NCBI GenBank assembly: GCA_963693305.1
Contig: OY855906.1
Coordinates: forward strand, 6,764,501 to 6,828,500
Length of the DNA: 64,000 nucleotides
Source of the DNA: Meandrina meandrites
Taxonomy: Eukaryota > Cnidaria > Anthozoa > Scleractinia > Meandrinidae
Direction of reading: 5' to 3'
Both the position numbers and the translations under genes were made by a program. Below, one piece after another: positions 1 to 11,148 of this stretch. The notes under the pieces are model-generated. The model did no database searches. It saw nothing but the letters and a program-made list of their open reading frames with translations, and was not told the DNA's origin. Position 1 is the stretch's first letter. Each line of letters opens with the position of its first letter.

Positions 1-158
1 ATAATAGAGAGGGAGGGGGAGGGGGAATTGAACTTCCAAAAGAGGGGCTTAGAGAAGAGGTCTTAAAAAAGATAGATAGGGGAGGGGCTTAATTATGCTG
101 TTATGGTATTATGTAAATCAAAACATGGTTATTACACACTAGTATCTTTCAATTGCAG

Positions 159-3100
159 GGATACATTGTGGTACCTTCAGAGAAGCGTTTTCTTGTGTTG
201 TTCACCTTCCTTAAGAAGAATAGAAATAAGAAAGTCATGGTGTTCTTCTCGTCTTGTAACTCTGTGAAATACCATTATGAGCTACTCAATTACATTGACC
301 TTCCAGTAGCTCATATACATGTAAGTACTACATCCATGGAGGCTTTGTGGTTACCATGCCAACCACAAAGCCACTGTGTCTCCCTGAAGTGTTTTAATAG
401 ATACTGACCTTATTAACTAATGTGTACATTATTTTGATGGCAATAAATGATGCATTCAGTTTGATTGGCAGGAGTGCTAAAAGTGCATTTGACAGTCACA
501 CAAACGATGCAACTCAATCTTCAATCCGAGACTTGAAAACTTTGAGTATCAAGAGTAACATGAGTGCTTTGAGTATCGCGTCACTAAGTGCTAAGAATTT
601 CAATACAAAAAGCGAAGAGCTACTTGCTTCATTGATTTTGGAGAAAAGCCTGACACAGACTAACATTTGTTATTGAACAACAACTACCACCATGACATTG
701 CATTAAATGGACTGTTGCTGTGAAAGTTTGCACATGATTCTTGACCAAGACAGTTATAAAGCTCGGCAAACATACTTTGTGTAACTCAATATCAGAGCTA
801 GTGCATAATAATAATTATTGCAGGGATAATCAGGACATTTTCATCTTCTAGGGAAAGCAAAAGCAACAGAAACGTACCACAACATTTTTTGAGTTTTGCA
901 ATGCCAGTTCTGGAACATTGCTGTGCACTGATGTGGCTGCTCGGGGCTTGGATATACCAGAAGTGGATTGGATTGTTCAGTTTGACCCTCCTGACGACCC
1001 CAAGGTAAAATAAAGAAGTAATAATAAGCCGCAAAGGAAAAAAAATATATTAAGATCCTGCATGATTGAGACTGATTGCAAACCTTTCTCACCCTTTTGC
1101 ATGACCTGGCATCTCACAAAATTTTGCAAATACAATGTCATTATAATTTATACATACATATCGCAAGGTAGGCACAGAAAAGAAAGTTAGAGAATGGAAG
1201 GAAATGCAAGTAGTGTGATTATTGTAAGATAGTAATGTAAGTAGCCCGTAGGTACATGTATAGCCCTTGTCGTTATGCATGTTTACGTCAGACTGGCTAG
1301 TTTCACCACTAAACCTTGCTTTCGAAGTGCAAACTTGTAAAAATTTTTCATGGACAAAGGTGAAAAGAATACCAACATGAAAACTATATGAAGGCGGCAG
1401 AGGGTTGAGAATAATTCGCGTAAATGACGCTTGGTGATGAATTTTGAACATGTGACGTTATCATGCAGAAGACCTATTATAGTGTGTTAGTAATCGTATT
1501 GTAAATCCACCTCCCCCTCGACATGACGTTACATCTATTGAAGTACATGTATTTTGGATTGATGGCTACTTTTGCCACGTCTTTGATAGGAGTACATTCA
1601 CCGTGTGGGAAGGACAGCTCGTGGAAGCGATGGGCGTGGTCATGCCTTGCTTCTCTTATTACCAGAGGAGCTTGCATTCTTGAGATATCTCAAGCAGGCT
1701 AAGGTCAGTTAAAAGAAAAACACCTTGACTATGGCTGTTAAAGAGTTTTTTAGAGATCGCTCTTCCACCCGGACAATGACAATGGACTTACTTTTGAGGG
1801 TCTCAAGTTGCTAGAATGGAAATACAATACAACGGCAGCCCAAAAAACATTAAAAAATCGGTACAACTGGTAAGTGCGTTGGACTCGAGGGGCCTGGGTT
1901 CAAACCTTGGCTAATGGGTCATTGTGTTGTGTTCTTGGTCAGGACACTTTACTTTCACAGTACCCCACTTCACTCAAGAGAGGGGAAGTAGCAATACTCC
2001 TACACCGGTAGTTGCTTTATGCTACAGAAACCGACAGTTGTTGGCCACTAGATAGACTAAAAGTAAATCTGTCGTTGAATGTCCTGTATTATCATTGGGT
2101 TTTGCTTTTTTACTCCAGGTTCCTCTCAACGAATACGACTTTTCGGCATCAAAAATATACAACATCCAATCACAGGTGAGATTTCTTAAAACGACGGAAA
2201 AAAATAGCCGCTATTAGCTTTTGCTGTCCAGAAGAAACATCTGTTATCAGAATTTACTAATTAACCTTTGAGATAAAATCAAAATGAATCACTCTGTGGA
2301 GATTTTAAAGGCTGTTGTCTTAGCTAATGGGAAATTGCAGGGACGTCAAATATATAAAAGCGAGGCTAGTGATTCATGGGCCAAATGTGAGTGCTTTTCA
2401 CACTCTTAGAACATTCCCTTAACATGCAGTGCGGGTCTATTGCCGAAAACCTCGATAGGAAATGAACATTGTTGCGTCTATGAAATAACCTGAAAAGAAG
2501 TTTTCCTTGTACGACTCCGTTATTAACTTTTCTTTTTCCCATGGATTGCAAAACTAAACTAAGCTGTAGAGGCGCAATGTACATGCACTTGTGAATGTCA
2601 TTATTAGCGAGCATTTGACGTTTTGGAATATCTACACTTACGACAAGTTCAGTGGCGTCTAAAATAATACCTTAATTCCAAATTTCACCGGACAAGGGAG
2701 AAATGACATGTGATAGTTATGAAGCAGAGGATCTCGTCATAAAATCCAAAAGGGTGGCGTGCGGGAAATTCAAAAGCAATAACCCTATCCATTTACGTTA
2801 CTATTACATATCATTTCTTCCTTGTTCTGTAAAATTTGGAATTTAGGCATTATTCATATATGTACCTAGTTAATGGCTTCGCTCTCCACAAGTCTCTCAT
2901 AGCTCAGTGGTTAGAGCGCCCAGCCAGTATCCGGGAGGCCATGGGTTCGATTCCCGTCTGGGGACTTAGTATTTTTCTTTGTGTCTCGCTCGTGTACAAT
3001 TTATATTTATCATTTATCTACCGTGCTACAAATTCACCATCACTCATTTATTATACATTATTTCAAACATAGCCTGCGAGCAGGCTCTCCGCGCGGAAAA

Positions 3101-4391
3101 AAATGTTCCCTTTACCCTTAAACTAATTAATTTTATTCATTTCCTTTTTCGATCACGTGGACTAGAGATAACTACCACTGTACCCCTTCACTCTATGGCC
3201 CGCCAATTTCCCTTGAATAATGGCTAACGCTTTAACGCCATAACTACCGCAAGTTAAAGAATAAAGTACTATATACGAACAAAACCACTGATTGAACGAG
3301 ATGTTTGAATCTCTTTTTCTCCTTTTGTGTCTTGCAGCTTGAAAAACTCATAGAAAAGAACTACTACCTGCATAAATCAGCTCGAGAAGCGTACAGATCA
3401 TACCTTCAGGCTTACGCTTCACATCAACACAAGACCATCTTCAACGTTAACGCTCTCGACCTCCAAAGAGTCGCTCCAGCGTTTGGATTCCTGGTGCCAC
3501 CACGCGTTAATTTAAGTATCCTTTTGATCAGAATCCAAATTCTTCTATCTGATTCCCATATGTTTCGTGTGATTTAGTTTGTGTGAATTGAGTCCAACCC
3601 CTTACTCTCATTAGTTTCCTACGTACATTTGTGATAACAGTGTGTTACTGGTTTCCATCGTGGAGTTCAGGTTTCAGGAGCATTTTTTGGACTTTCCGTG
3701 GAATAATTTTATTGTGGCTAATGGGAAGTGCGTTACACTCGAGATCGATATCGAGCGGTCCGGGATGGAGCCCGTTTTATACAACATTGTGCACTTTACA
3801 CAAAGTGCTTCTCTCCACCCGGGTCTATACATAATAAATCGGTACCGGCACAGCATGGGAAGAGCGTCTAATGCTCCGGGGGGGGGGGGGGGGAGGGGTT
3901 GGAGGGATGGGGTCATTGTAAATTTGGTATTTTCCCTTGGTCGCACACGCTGTATGAAACCAAATTGGTGGCAATTTGAAGTATGCGTATCGACGAAAAA
4001 TAAGAGACTATTTTTATTTACTTACTCCATTTAAATCGATATTTATCAGCCAAGGAGCATCCAATTTAACAGAGCTAGTTTAAATGGAGACTGACACAAA
4101 GAAAACAAAGACATTAAACGTTAAACTAAAAAAAACTAGGCAATTAACAGGTAGGGTATTATTGTCTAACATGTAAGTATTCTTTGCGAAGCTTGGTGGC
4201 TAGTTTTCTTTTTTTCTCTTTTCTTTCCTTAACGAATTGTCTCAGATGTTCACAGCAGCAAAGGAGAACGAATTCAAAGACGAGGCGGCGGCGGGGGTTT
4301 TGGTGCAGGATACAAAAGCTCCAAACTACAACAGAAAGCCAAGATATTCAGTAAGAAGAAGAAAGGAGATGCCAGGCAGTTCAGCAGATGA
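159..4391 (+). CDS. DDX18: DDX18/Has1-type DEAD-box RNA helicase, 3' part (six exons)
   Basis: Exons 159-320, 852-1004, 1590-1703, 2119-2175, 3338-3515 and 4246-4391 (stop TGA) join in frame with AG/GT borders and give the C-terminal 269 residues; the upstream exons are outside the window. The sequence shows helicase motif IV (MVFFSSC), motif V ([11 protein letters not shown]) and motif VI (HRVGRTARG), then the DDX18-specific tail: [15 protein letters not shown], a GFLVPP segment, a Gly-rich RRGGGGGFG stretch and a basic end finishing in ARQFSR. The human protein is about 670 aa, so roughly 40% is present. Family knowledge: an ATP-dependent nucleolar helicase acting in pre-60S and early ribosome assembly. 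The penultimate exon ends in phase 1, so its last A completes an Asn codon with the first two bases of the last exon. Introns hold SINE copies. No damage is seen; the gene looks functional. Confidence 0.93.
1862..2080 (+). mobile_element. Degenerate tRNA-derived SINE (family 2)
   Basis: In the DDX18 intron between 1703 and 2119. It shares GTGCG-TTGGACTC, a degenerate B-box, CATTGTGTTGTGTTCTTGG and the AGTAGCAATACTCC tail with the better copies at 39268 and 46878, with many substitutions and a shortened middle. An old copy. Confidence 0.6.
2892..3072 (+). mobile_element. tRNA-derived SINE (family 1)
   Basis: The head has a tRNA-like A box (TAGCTCAGTGGTTAG, about 2900) and B box (GGTTCGATTCC, 2944-2954). 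It continues into a body with TTTTTCTTTGTGTCTCGCTCGTG that is shared with the copy at 26303. The shared non-tRNA body identifies a SINE and not a tRNA gene. It lies in a DDX18 intron. Confidence 0.65.
3712..3880 (+). mobile_element. Degenerate tRNA-derived SINE (family 2)
   Basis: In the last DDX18 intron. It retains the GGCTAATGGG-like head, AAGTGCGTTACACTCG, GAGCGGTCCGGG, a CTTCTCTCCACCCGGGT stretch and GGTACCGGC, all matching the copy at 39268. It ends next to a G16-17 tract at about 3879. Confidence 0.55.
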
Positions 4392-6082
4392 GGCGACACG
4401 TTAACTGTTTCAGCGAGTGCAACAAAGTGCAAAGCTGTGTCGCTTACAAGGAAGACACTGGTCACATCATCCAACATTGCCGGAGACAAAACGATATTTG
4501 ATGAGACGTCATTACAACGGCTGGCAATCACTGCAGTTTATTGATTCTGTTGTACCCACACTAAATCCCCTCAGTTAAGCATGCCATTCACCCAATAACG
4601 GGGCCGTTGGCAGGTTTTTGCTTGGGTAGGTGCGAGCACCGGAAACATGAGCGTCTAGGGGGGATCCGGGGCTTATATTTCTTCCAGACATTTTGAAAAA
4701 CAAGTTGATGAAATCCACTTTTCCTGCATACTGAGAGTCATTTTAACCTTCCCTCTGAGACTAAGCGGACTTTTGCGGCGCACCCCCCCCCCCCCCCCCC
4801 TCCCCTGCCTGCCTACGGCCCTGCAATACCTCTATTTTCCTCGAATTACCCCCGGGAAATCCCGTAACAGGTTCAGGACGTCCTAATAGGTACAAGATTT
4901 CTATTTTGTGGGTGGGGTTCGAATCCATTTTCATCGCTTACAGGCCTAAAACGGCATCACTGATATTTTTCAATTTTTAACAACGATGAAGACAATTTCT
5001 TGAAATACCTCGAATTCAAAAGGGTGATCATTTTAGCTTTCACTTAAATACGAGATTTTCCCCAGGGAGAGAGGGGGCTGCCCCATAATCGTGCTATCAC
5101 CAAATAAAAAGAAGCGAGACTATTGTATAAAGGCGTTCATTTTAAAGCTGTTTTCCAATTCACTGTAGCCACTATTTATGAATACACCTTTGGTACGTGA
5201 AGATAATACTACAAAATAAATTGTGTAAACCTGAAACAGACGGAGCGTTTCAATTTTGAACCAAAACAACTGGTGCACGTGGTAATTTTCAGTGCAACTT
5301 GTGTACCAAAACGATTGCAATTCAAGTGGCAAGCGCATTTGTTGCGTGAAACATCTTCCCCAAGGAATGTTTGTTCGTTTTTGAAAGTTGTGCTTTCTAT
5401 AATGCAACAAATGTTGTAGAGATAGCAGAAGTGAATCCTGTACAGTAGTGGTACTCGTTGAGTAAGAGTAGTCCCTCATTTTTCTCAGGACAGACAAGCG
5501 CCCTCGCGCGTCGCGTCTTTTCGTGCGAGAAAATTTTCTCGCGCACTCGCGTGCTGGCCGACTCGACTGAGCTGGACAAAAATAGGGAACATACGGAGCT
5601 GATGCATCCGCAAGTTGCACGACAAGTGCGTTAAAAATTGATACGTGTGACAAGCTTGAACCCTTGCTATTGTTACTCCTGACTCATTTTTGGTCATTTG
5701 TGGTGTGTCCAGTGAACAGCCACTGACCAAGAAGCATCAAGGCGGTGCGAAGTTGAAGGCAAGTACAGTGTTGTACAGTGAAGGGTCGTGGAGACCTCCA
5801 ACGGGATTAAGTTGTTCACAGGATACGCAGGCGCATTCGGACATCCAAAGGATCGGGGCGAAGCGTGAAATTTTCGAGTAGGATTTGTACTTCCACGCAC
5901 AGCTCGCCTAGCTCACCGTCTTCCTCGTCTCCGCGTGTCCCTCCTCGTGGTTGGAGCGCGGTGCGCGTGAAATTGTGGACCGGGTACAGGCGCTCCCTTC
6001 TTCCTGTCTTGTGACAGCGCTTGGGGAAGTTGAAGGCGCACCATTACTGTTTAACTTGCCCTCGCGTTTTCACCCTAACTCC
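4392..6082. other. Intergenic DNA between the convergent DDX18 and SLC16 genes
   Basis: No credible gene. It should contain the 3' UTRs of both genes. It holds a C20 tract at about 4783, a perfect short palindrome GCGAGAAAATTTTCTCGC at about 5525 within CG-rich repeat DNA, and several open frames without recognisable domains (for example 5120-5653 on the - strand), which I do not call. Confidence 0.5.
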
Positions 6083-9000
6083 TCACACAACTGTTTCTTT
6101 TTCTACCACCACGAGTTCGGTCTGCACCTCTGTCTCTTTCTCTGCGTTGTCGCAGAAAAAGTATACCAAGAAGAAAAAGCTTGCGCCGGTAATGATGCTG
6201 CCGCCTGCCACGTAGAACGCGGGCGCATATGAACCTGTTGAGTCCGCTATGTAACCTGGGAACGAAAATTAAAGAAAAAGAATAAACGATAAGCACATGT
6301 TCTTTTTGTAATTTAATGTTCACGTGCCCAAGTTGTTGGCCAGCATGCAACCGTCCCCAGTTTCGCTAGGAGACGTCCGCGCGCAGGTTACCGAAGTGTT
6401 TCCACAAATTCGTTTCAATAAGAAGTATTTTTTCAGGTTGGGGACACCAACAGAGCATAACTTACAAAAAGGAAACAAACTAACTGTGGCTAAACCGATC
6501 AAAGAGGTCATCACCAATGACGTAGTACTGCAGAGTGTTTCTGATCGATCCGATTGGTTGTTGCTGAATTTTGAATTTTTGCGCGCACAGTAAGAACCAA
6601 TCAGATACTACACAGATCTTACGTCAACATTGTTGAATAGACTATATTCGTATTCTCGGTACGAGACTGGAACTAGCTTGCAACTGAAGCTAATGCGGAA
6701 AATGTTTTCAAATGCAAATCTCATCAAGCTCTTTTTAATCCCACGCATTAGCCTCCACTACATGCTTGCCCGCATTACACGCTAGTTCCAGTATACGAAT
6801 ACGAGCTATTGTATATACTCCAAAATCAGAAATCCGCTGGGGGACTGGAAACCAAGCACTTTAGTCTACTTGCGGTTAGTTCCACTTTTGTTTGCTTGCG
6901 GTTAGCTCCACTTCGTCCTGCTTGTTGTTAGTTTCACTCTGGTTTGCTTGCGGTTAGCTTTCATTTCATAGTGAGGGTAGCACATTATGCAGATATGGGT
7001 TCCAATCTCCCAGCGAATTTCTGATTTTGGAGTATCCATTCTAGTCACGGCCTATTGTCCAAGTCAGATTTTCAGAGTTTCGCTTGAGTGGAGCTGTGCG
7101 TCAGTTTACCAACCTGCAAGTGGTGGTCCAGATGCCATAAAAAGAGACAGACAAAAGAGCCACATTCCAAATGCACGAGCCCGCTGTTCCTCACGTACAG
7201 AGGTCAACACCAGCACATTAGCCACGGTCGATTGACCACCGTCGAACAAACCAAACGTTATAAAATACAGCAGCAAAGTTGGAAAAGATTTTGCCAATGG
7301 GCACAGCAATGTTGCAACACCCATAGCAAAGAGACACGTTTGGTAGACATATCGACGGTTTATAAATGAGAAGTCACACAGACGACCGACTAAAAGCCTG
7401 GCGAATACCGAACAGAGACCAAGCACCAGATAGAGTTTCGACGCTAGGTTTAAACTAATGCCTCTCTCCTCGCAGTAGCGAGCCTGGAAATCGAAAAAAT
7501 AGAAAAAGAACAGTTTCTGATTGACAGTTAAAGTCATTCCTCTGAAATAGAACTGACAATAGATTTTCATTCAAACTTTGTCTATTGATTGTTCATCTTA
7601 AGGGAACCTAAATTTCAAAATATAAAAGAGGGGTCCCCGTATTCGTTTGGGAGGAGGAGGACTTTGAATCTACCCCGACATCTACCCCATAATTCCTTAC
7701 AATATCAGTCTCCAGAAAAGTGTCATTTGAACCGTTCAGTTAACGTTTCGCGGGAGCAGAAAAAAATAGGGAAGACGCAAAACGTGATATTTGTCAATAG
7801 AAGCACTGCATCGACTTCAAGAAACAATTTACTGTTTGTTTCAGGACAAGGGCACGACAGCGATTCAACTTGTTCCAAACGTACAGTGCTCTCGAAGCCA
7901 CAAATTGATCTTCACTGGTAGCGGCGAAGTTCACGTTTCCGTTGATTACTGAAGTTTCAACAATAGAAATTTGTTTATATTCACTGCATGGAAAGGAGGC
8001 GTTCACTGGACTCAGAAAAAGAGAGAAAATTGATAGGTCTCCGTGCTCGTTTACGAGAAAACGCCGATTTACGTCGCGCACGAGCCAAGCCGAAAAGAAA
8101 AAGCAGCCATTTTCTTAATGTGCGCGCTGGTACGCGCGCTAATCACGCGTAAATTTATGCGCAGTAAGGATACGCAACGCAAAACAGAGGAATGACCTTA
8201 AGTATTATTGCGTTTGCACTAAAGCCCAGTATCCTAAATAAAACAAACACGTTTTTTTTTTGATCAGATGCAAAACCAAATGAAATCCTACAGGCCTGCC
8301 ACGGGTTCAATTTCTAACGCGCTGTATTTATTTCTGATTCCAGGGGCGTAGCTAGGATTTTCCAAAAGGGGGGAAGGAGGGGGGGTCACACTGTATCACA
8401 CCCCAGGTACTTACATGATCCACTGCAGATGTTCGGTCCTGAAAATAGAGTATGTAACTACCTAGCACTAGAAAGGATTAATGGCATGTTGATTCTTCGG
8501 ATTCGCGCTTTTTTGCCACCTGAATTATAAGGTTTGACTTACCATGTGGACTTGTGGAATGGAATTCCCAAGCACTACAATAGTGGTAACAAACACCATT
8601 AACAAGTATTCCGGATTTTTCAACAATTTCCTTTCTTTATCGTTGCGGTAACTGGACCCACGAACATCTTCCTCAGAAGTGTTTTTCGGGGTATTCGGAT
8701 CAAATGTACATCCAAGAACACAAACGATTGCGACAAGACCAGTCATTACCATAAACGCTCCTCTCCAGCCGAGTCCCTCTATGGAGAGTGCCAAAATAGG
8801 GCTCATTACAAAGGTACCGGCTCCTGGACCCGAGGCAATCATTCCGGTTGCAAGGGAACGCCGTTTCAGAAAGTACTTTGGTACAATAACAAAGACGGCG
8901 GTGTAAACGCAACATCCTCCAAAAGCGAAGATGATACTATAAGTAAAATACATGACGAATAAGCTCTGGGCTTGCGAAGTTGAGATGAGTCCTACGGCAG

Positions 9001-11148
9001 ATACCAAAGCTCCAATAATAGTAACAACTCTGGGGCCGAAACGATCGCAGAGTTTTCCCGCCAAAGGGCCAAAGAAGAATGTTAAGGACATGCACAGGGA
9101 CCCAATCCATGCTGAAAACAATTAAATAGAAGATGACATCAATCCCTTGCGAAACACTCAACATGGCGCCATAGTTACCTATGAAGAAGCTTGCCTGACT
9201 GAGTTTAATAATGGATGATGCCAAAGAAATCGCCCCCTCCCCCTCCCCCCGGCTTCCTACGTTACGCTAGTCACAGTATTCTAATATTAGTCAACCCAAT
9301 CTTGGCAATCTTCCCTAGTACTATTTACAACAGTTTTGGTAATATTACAGAATGTAAACAGGGTGTAATATGCGTGAAAACAACCAATATACGGGAAACA
9401 ACCAATGCAAAAAAACTGCAATTAACGGTGACCCGTGCGATAATTGGCCTGTTGTCCTGCTAGTAATACGTAATGTCTGTAATGCTAAAATCATTTCAAA
9501 AAAGAAAGCTGATTTATACAAGTTATCATTAATCTTCTTCCCGTCCATTGTTGTTTAGCCCAATCAGAAGAACGCTCGCAACCACGAGGTCAACACGTTG
9601 TAATAAAGGCAAACAATCTCGTAAAAACATGTTCTTTAACCTTCTTTAAATATCGGAAAGATGACCTTCAGCAACACTAAAAATTATTGAGATCCATTGC
9701 AAAAGATCCTCTACAAATAGATAACTGACGACAGCAATACTTTTAAGTTTAAGTGTACTGGCGAAAAATATAAAGTGAGTAACCATTCTAGCTATATTCT
9801 GAAAAAAAGAAAATTCCCACCAACGCAAGCAAAGACACGACACCTTATCGTCCCGGGGGGGGGGGGGGGGAGGGGGTTGTACTCCTTGGAATTTTTGGTG
9901 GGGGTGTGCCGCCCGCATCTCCAAATCCAGACTCAATTTCAGACCAAAAAATGCCATTTTCCACACCCATGTTCAGACCTGGCCTCAAAAATCCATACCC
10001 GTTTTCGGACCTGACCTTGCATAGCATATGCATCAGTGCTGAACGGAAGTCAACATAACAAAGATGAATAAGTAAAATTTAGCTGGAATGATATATTTTA
10101 TCTATTTCTCTTTCTCTCTCACCAGTTACTCGCCCCGGGTTGCTGGGAAGAAAAATAAGTTTATAAACTTTCGTGAACATTCCCCCGATAAACATACCCA
10201 ATTTCAGACCAAAATGTTCAAAATCTATACCCGTTTTCAGACCAAAACGGCTCAAAAACCATACCCTTTGGGGCTGCACATACCTATATACCTGATATAG
10301 GGGAGTACCCCCCCCCCCCCCCCCCGCCCCCGGGCTTAGCGTGTGTCATGTTTGCTGACGCGGAAGCAACGAAAAAGGGCAAGGGCGAAGGCAAGGCCAG
10401 GGAAGGGAAGGGAAAATTAGGACGTTCATTGTTATTTTTATCCTTCCGCGACCTTGAAACGAACACTATTTCTTTTTGAAATAGCTGCTTATTTGGGCTG
10501 TCCTAACGCTGCGTGACTATACATGACTGTAGCCGTTACGGCGGCCCGACTTGTCGATAACTTCATTTTATCTTCGATCTCTAGCTTGAAATATTCGCTC
10601 GTCCGACCGCTCGTCGTGCAATATTGTGCGTTGTTTCACTCGGTATATACGTCGTGTTTGAGCATATATATTGTCTAGCCAGTGTCTAGCATTAAATTCG
10701 CCGGGACCCATTTATACACATGGATGGAGAGAGGCACTGTGAGAGTAAAGTGTCTTGCCCCACAACTAAAAATGACCCATCAGCCAGGGCTTGAACTGCT
10801 TGAATCCCGGCCGATCCGGAGTCAAGCGCACTAGCCGTTAGGCCATCGCGCCTCCCGCCAGTAACTATGAAACTAAGCAATTTCCCGTGCGATAAAATCA
10901 GGAGGCAAGTTGGTCCATCAATTTGCCTCCATTTTACCTGTCTGTGCTTTGCCTCGTTTAAACTCGTCTAAAAGCGACGGATAAATAACGCCAAAGCTGT
11001 ACGAGCAGCCGAGGGCGAACACGTTACACATACAGCCACAGGTGCCGACTACCCATGCCCAGCCACTGTCGTGCTTGCGAACTCGTCCGGCTTTGGGACA
11101 GCATCGGAGACACGAAGAATTGAGAGTGCAGTCTTCACGGTCTTCCAT
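6083..11148 (-). CDS. SLC16-like monocarboxylate transporter (MFS), four exons
   Basis: Read on the - strand: exon 1 11148-10938 (ATG at 11148), exon 2 9111-8543, exon 3 7483-7114, exon 4 6255-6083 (TGA). The 1323 nt give 440 aa. Both family signatures are present: DSGWAW in TM1 (residues 27-32) and YFLKRRSLATG leading into TM5 (from about residue 150). Exon 3 carries the C-terminal six-helix half, and exon 4 supplies the conserved GYIADSTGSY...FYVAGG segment and a short acidic tail. Length and topology (12 TM predicted) fit animal MCTs; by family it would co-transport protons with monocarboxylates or carry related small organic anions across the plasma membrane, but the substrate cannot be told. 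The exon 3 donor must be G|GTTGGT to keep frame; a stronger-looking GTAAAC five bases downstream would break it. Introns contain foldback and SINE DNA. Start choice: the only ATG before the TM1 signature. Confidence 0.88.
6640..7034. repeat. Nested inverted repeat / MITE-like element in SLC16 intron 3
   Basis: TACTCCAAAATCAGAAATCC at 6816 is inverted as GATTTTGGAGTA ending at 7034 (arms about 26 bp). A second inverted pair (GACTGGAACTAGC near 6666, GCTAGTTCCAG near 6781) lies to its left. Between the 26-bp arms is a run of four degenerate units of about 27 bp built on TTGCGGTTAGNTCCACTT (about 6868-6965). Confidence 0.55.
9852..10334. mobile_element. Non-autonomous element with G-rich inverted ends
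   Basis: It starts CCCGGGGG, a long G run, then TTGTACTCC, and ends in the inverse GGGGAGTACCCC, a C run and CCCGGG. The interior repeats AATTTCAGACCAAAA and CATACCCGTTTTCGGACC motifs two or three times. There is no coding capacity. It lies in the SLC16 intron between 9111 and 10938. Confidence 0.55.
10692..10858 (-). mobile_element. 5' part of tRNA-derived SINE (family 2)
   Basis: The reverse complement has the head GGCGCGATGGCCTAACGG, GCGCTTGACTCCGGATCGG, a B-box-like segment, and CACTTTACTCTCACAGTGCC, ending at the ATGTGTATAAATGGG region. It matches the first half of the copy at 39268. It sits in SLC16 intron 1. Confidence 0.7.

Noticed and set aside
422..676. 84-codon frame in the first DDX18 intron of the window
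   Set aside because: Not needed to join the flanking exons, which splice in frame (320 to 852). Ser-rich without domain.
2892..2966. tRNA gene (A and B boxes present)
   Set aside because: The downstream body is shared with the copy at 26303, and the acceptor stem does not close well, so it is a SINE head. The same holds for 32862-32945, 39268 and 46878.
5120..5653. 177-codon frame on the - strand between the convergent genes
   Set aside because: No domain, composition like the surrounding non-coding DNA, and it overlaps the expected 3' UTRs.
8937..9224. Frame extending upstream of SLC16 exon 2
   Set aside because: The in-frame join requires the acceptor at 9112-9113. The upstream part is intron.
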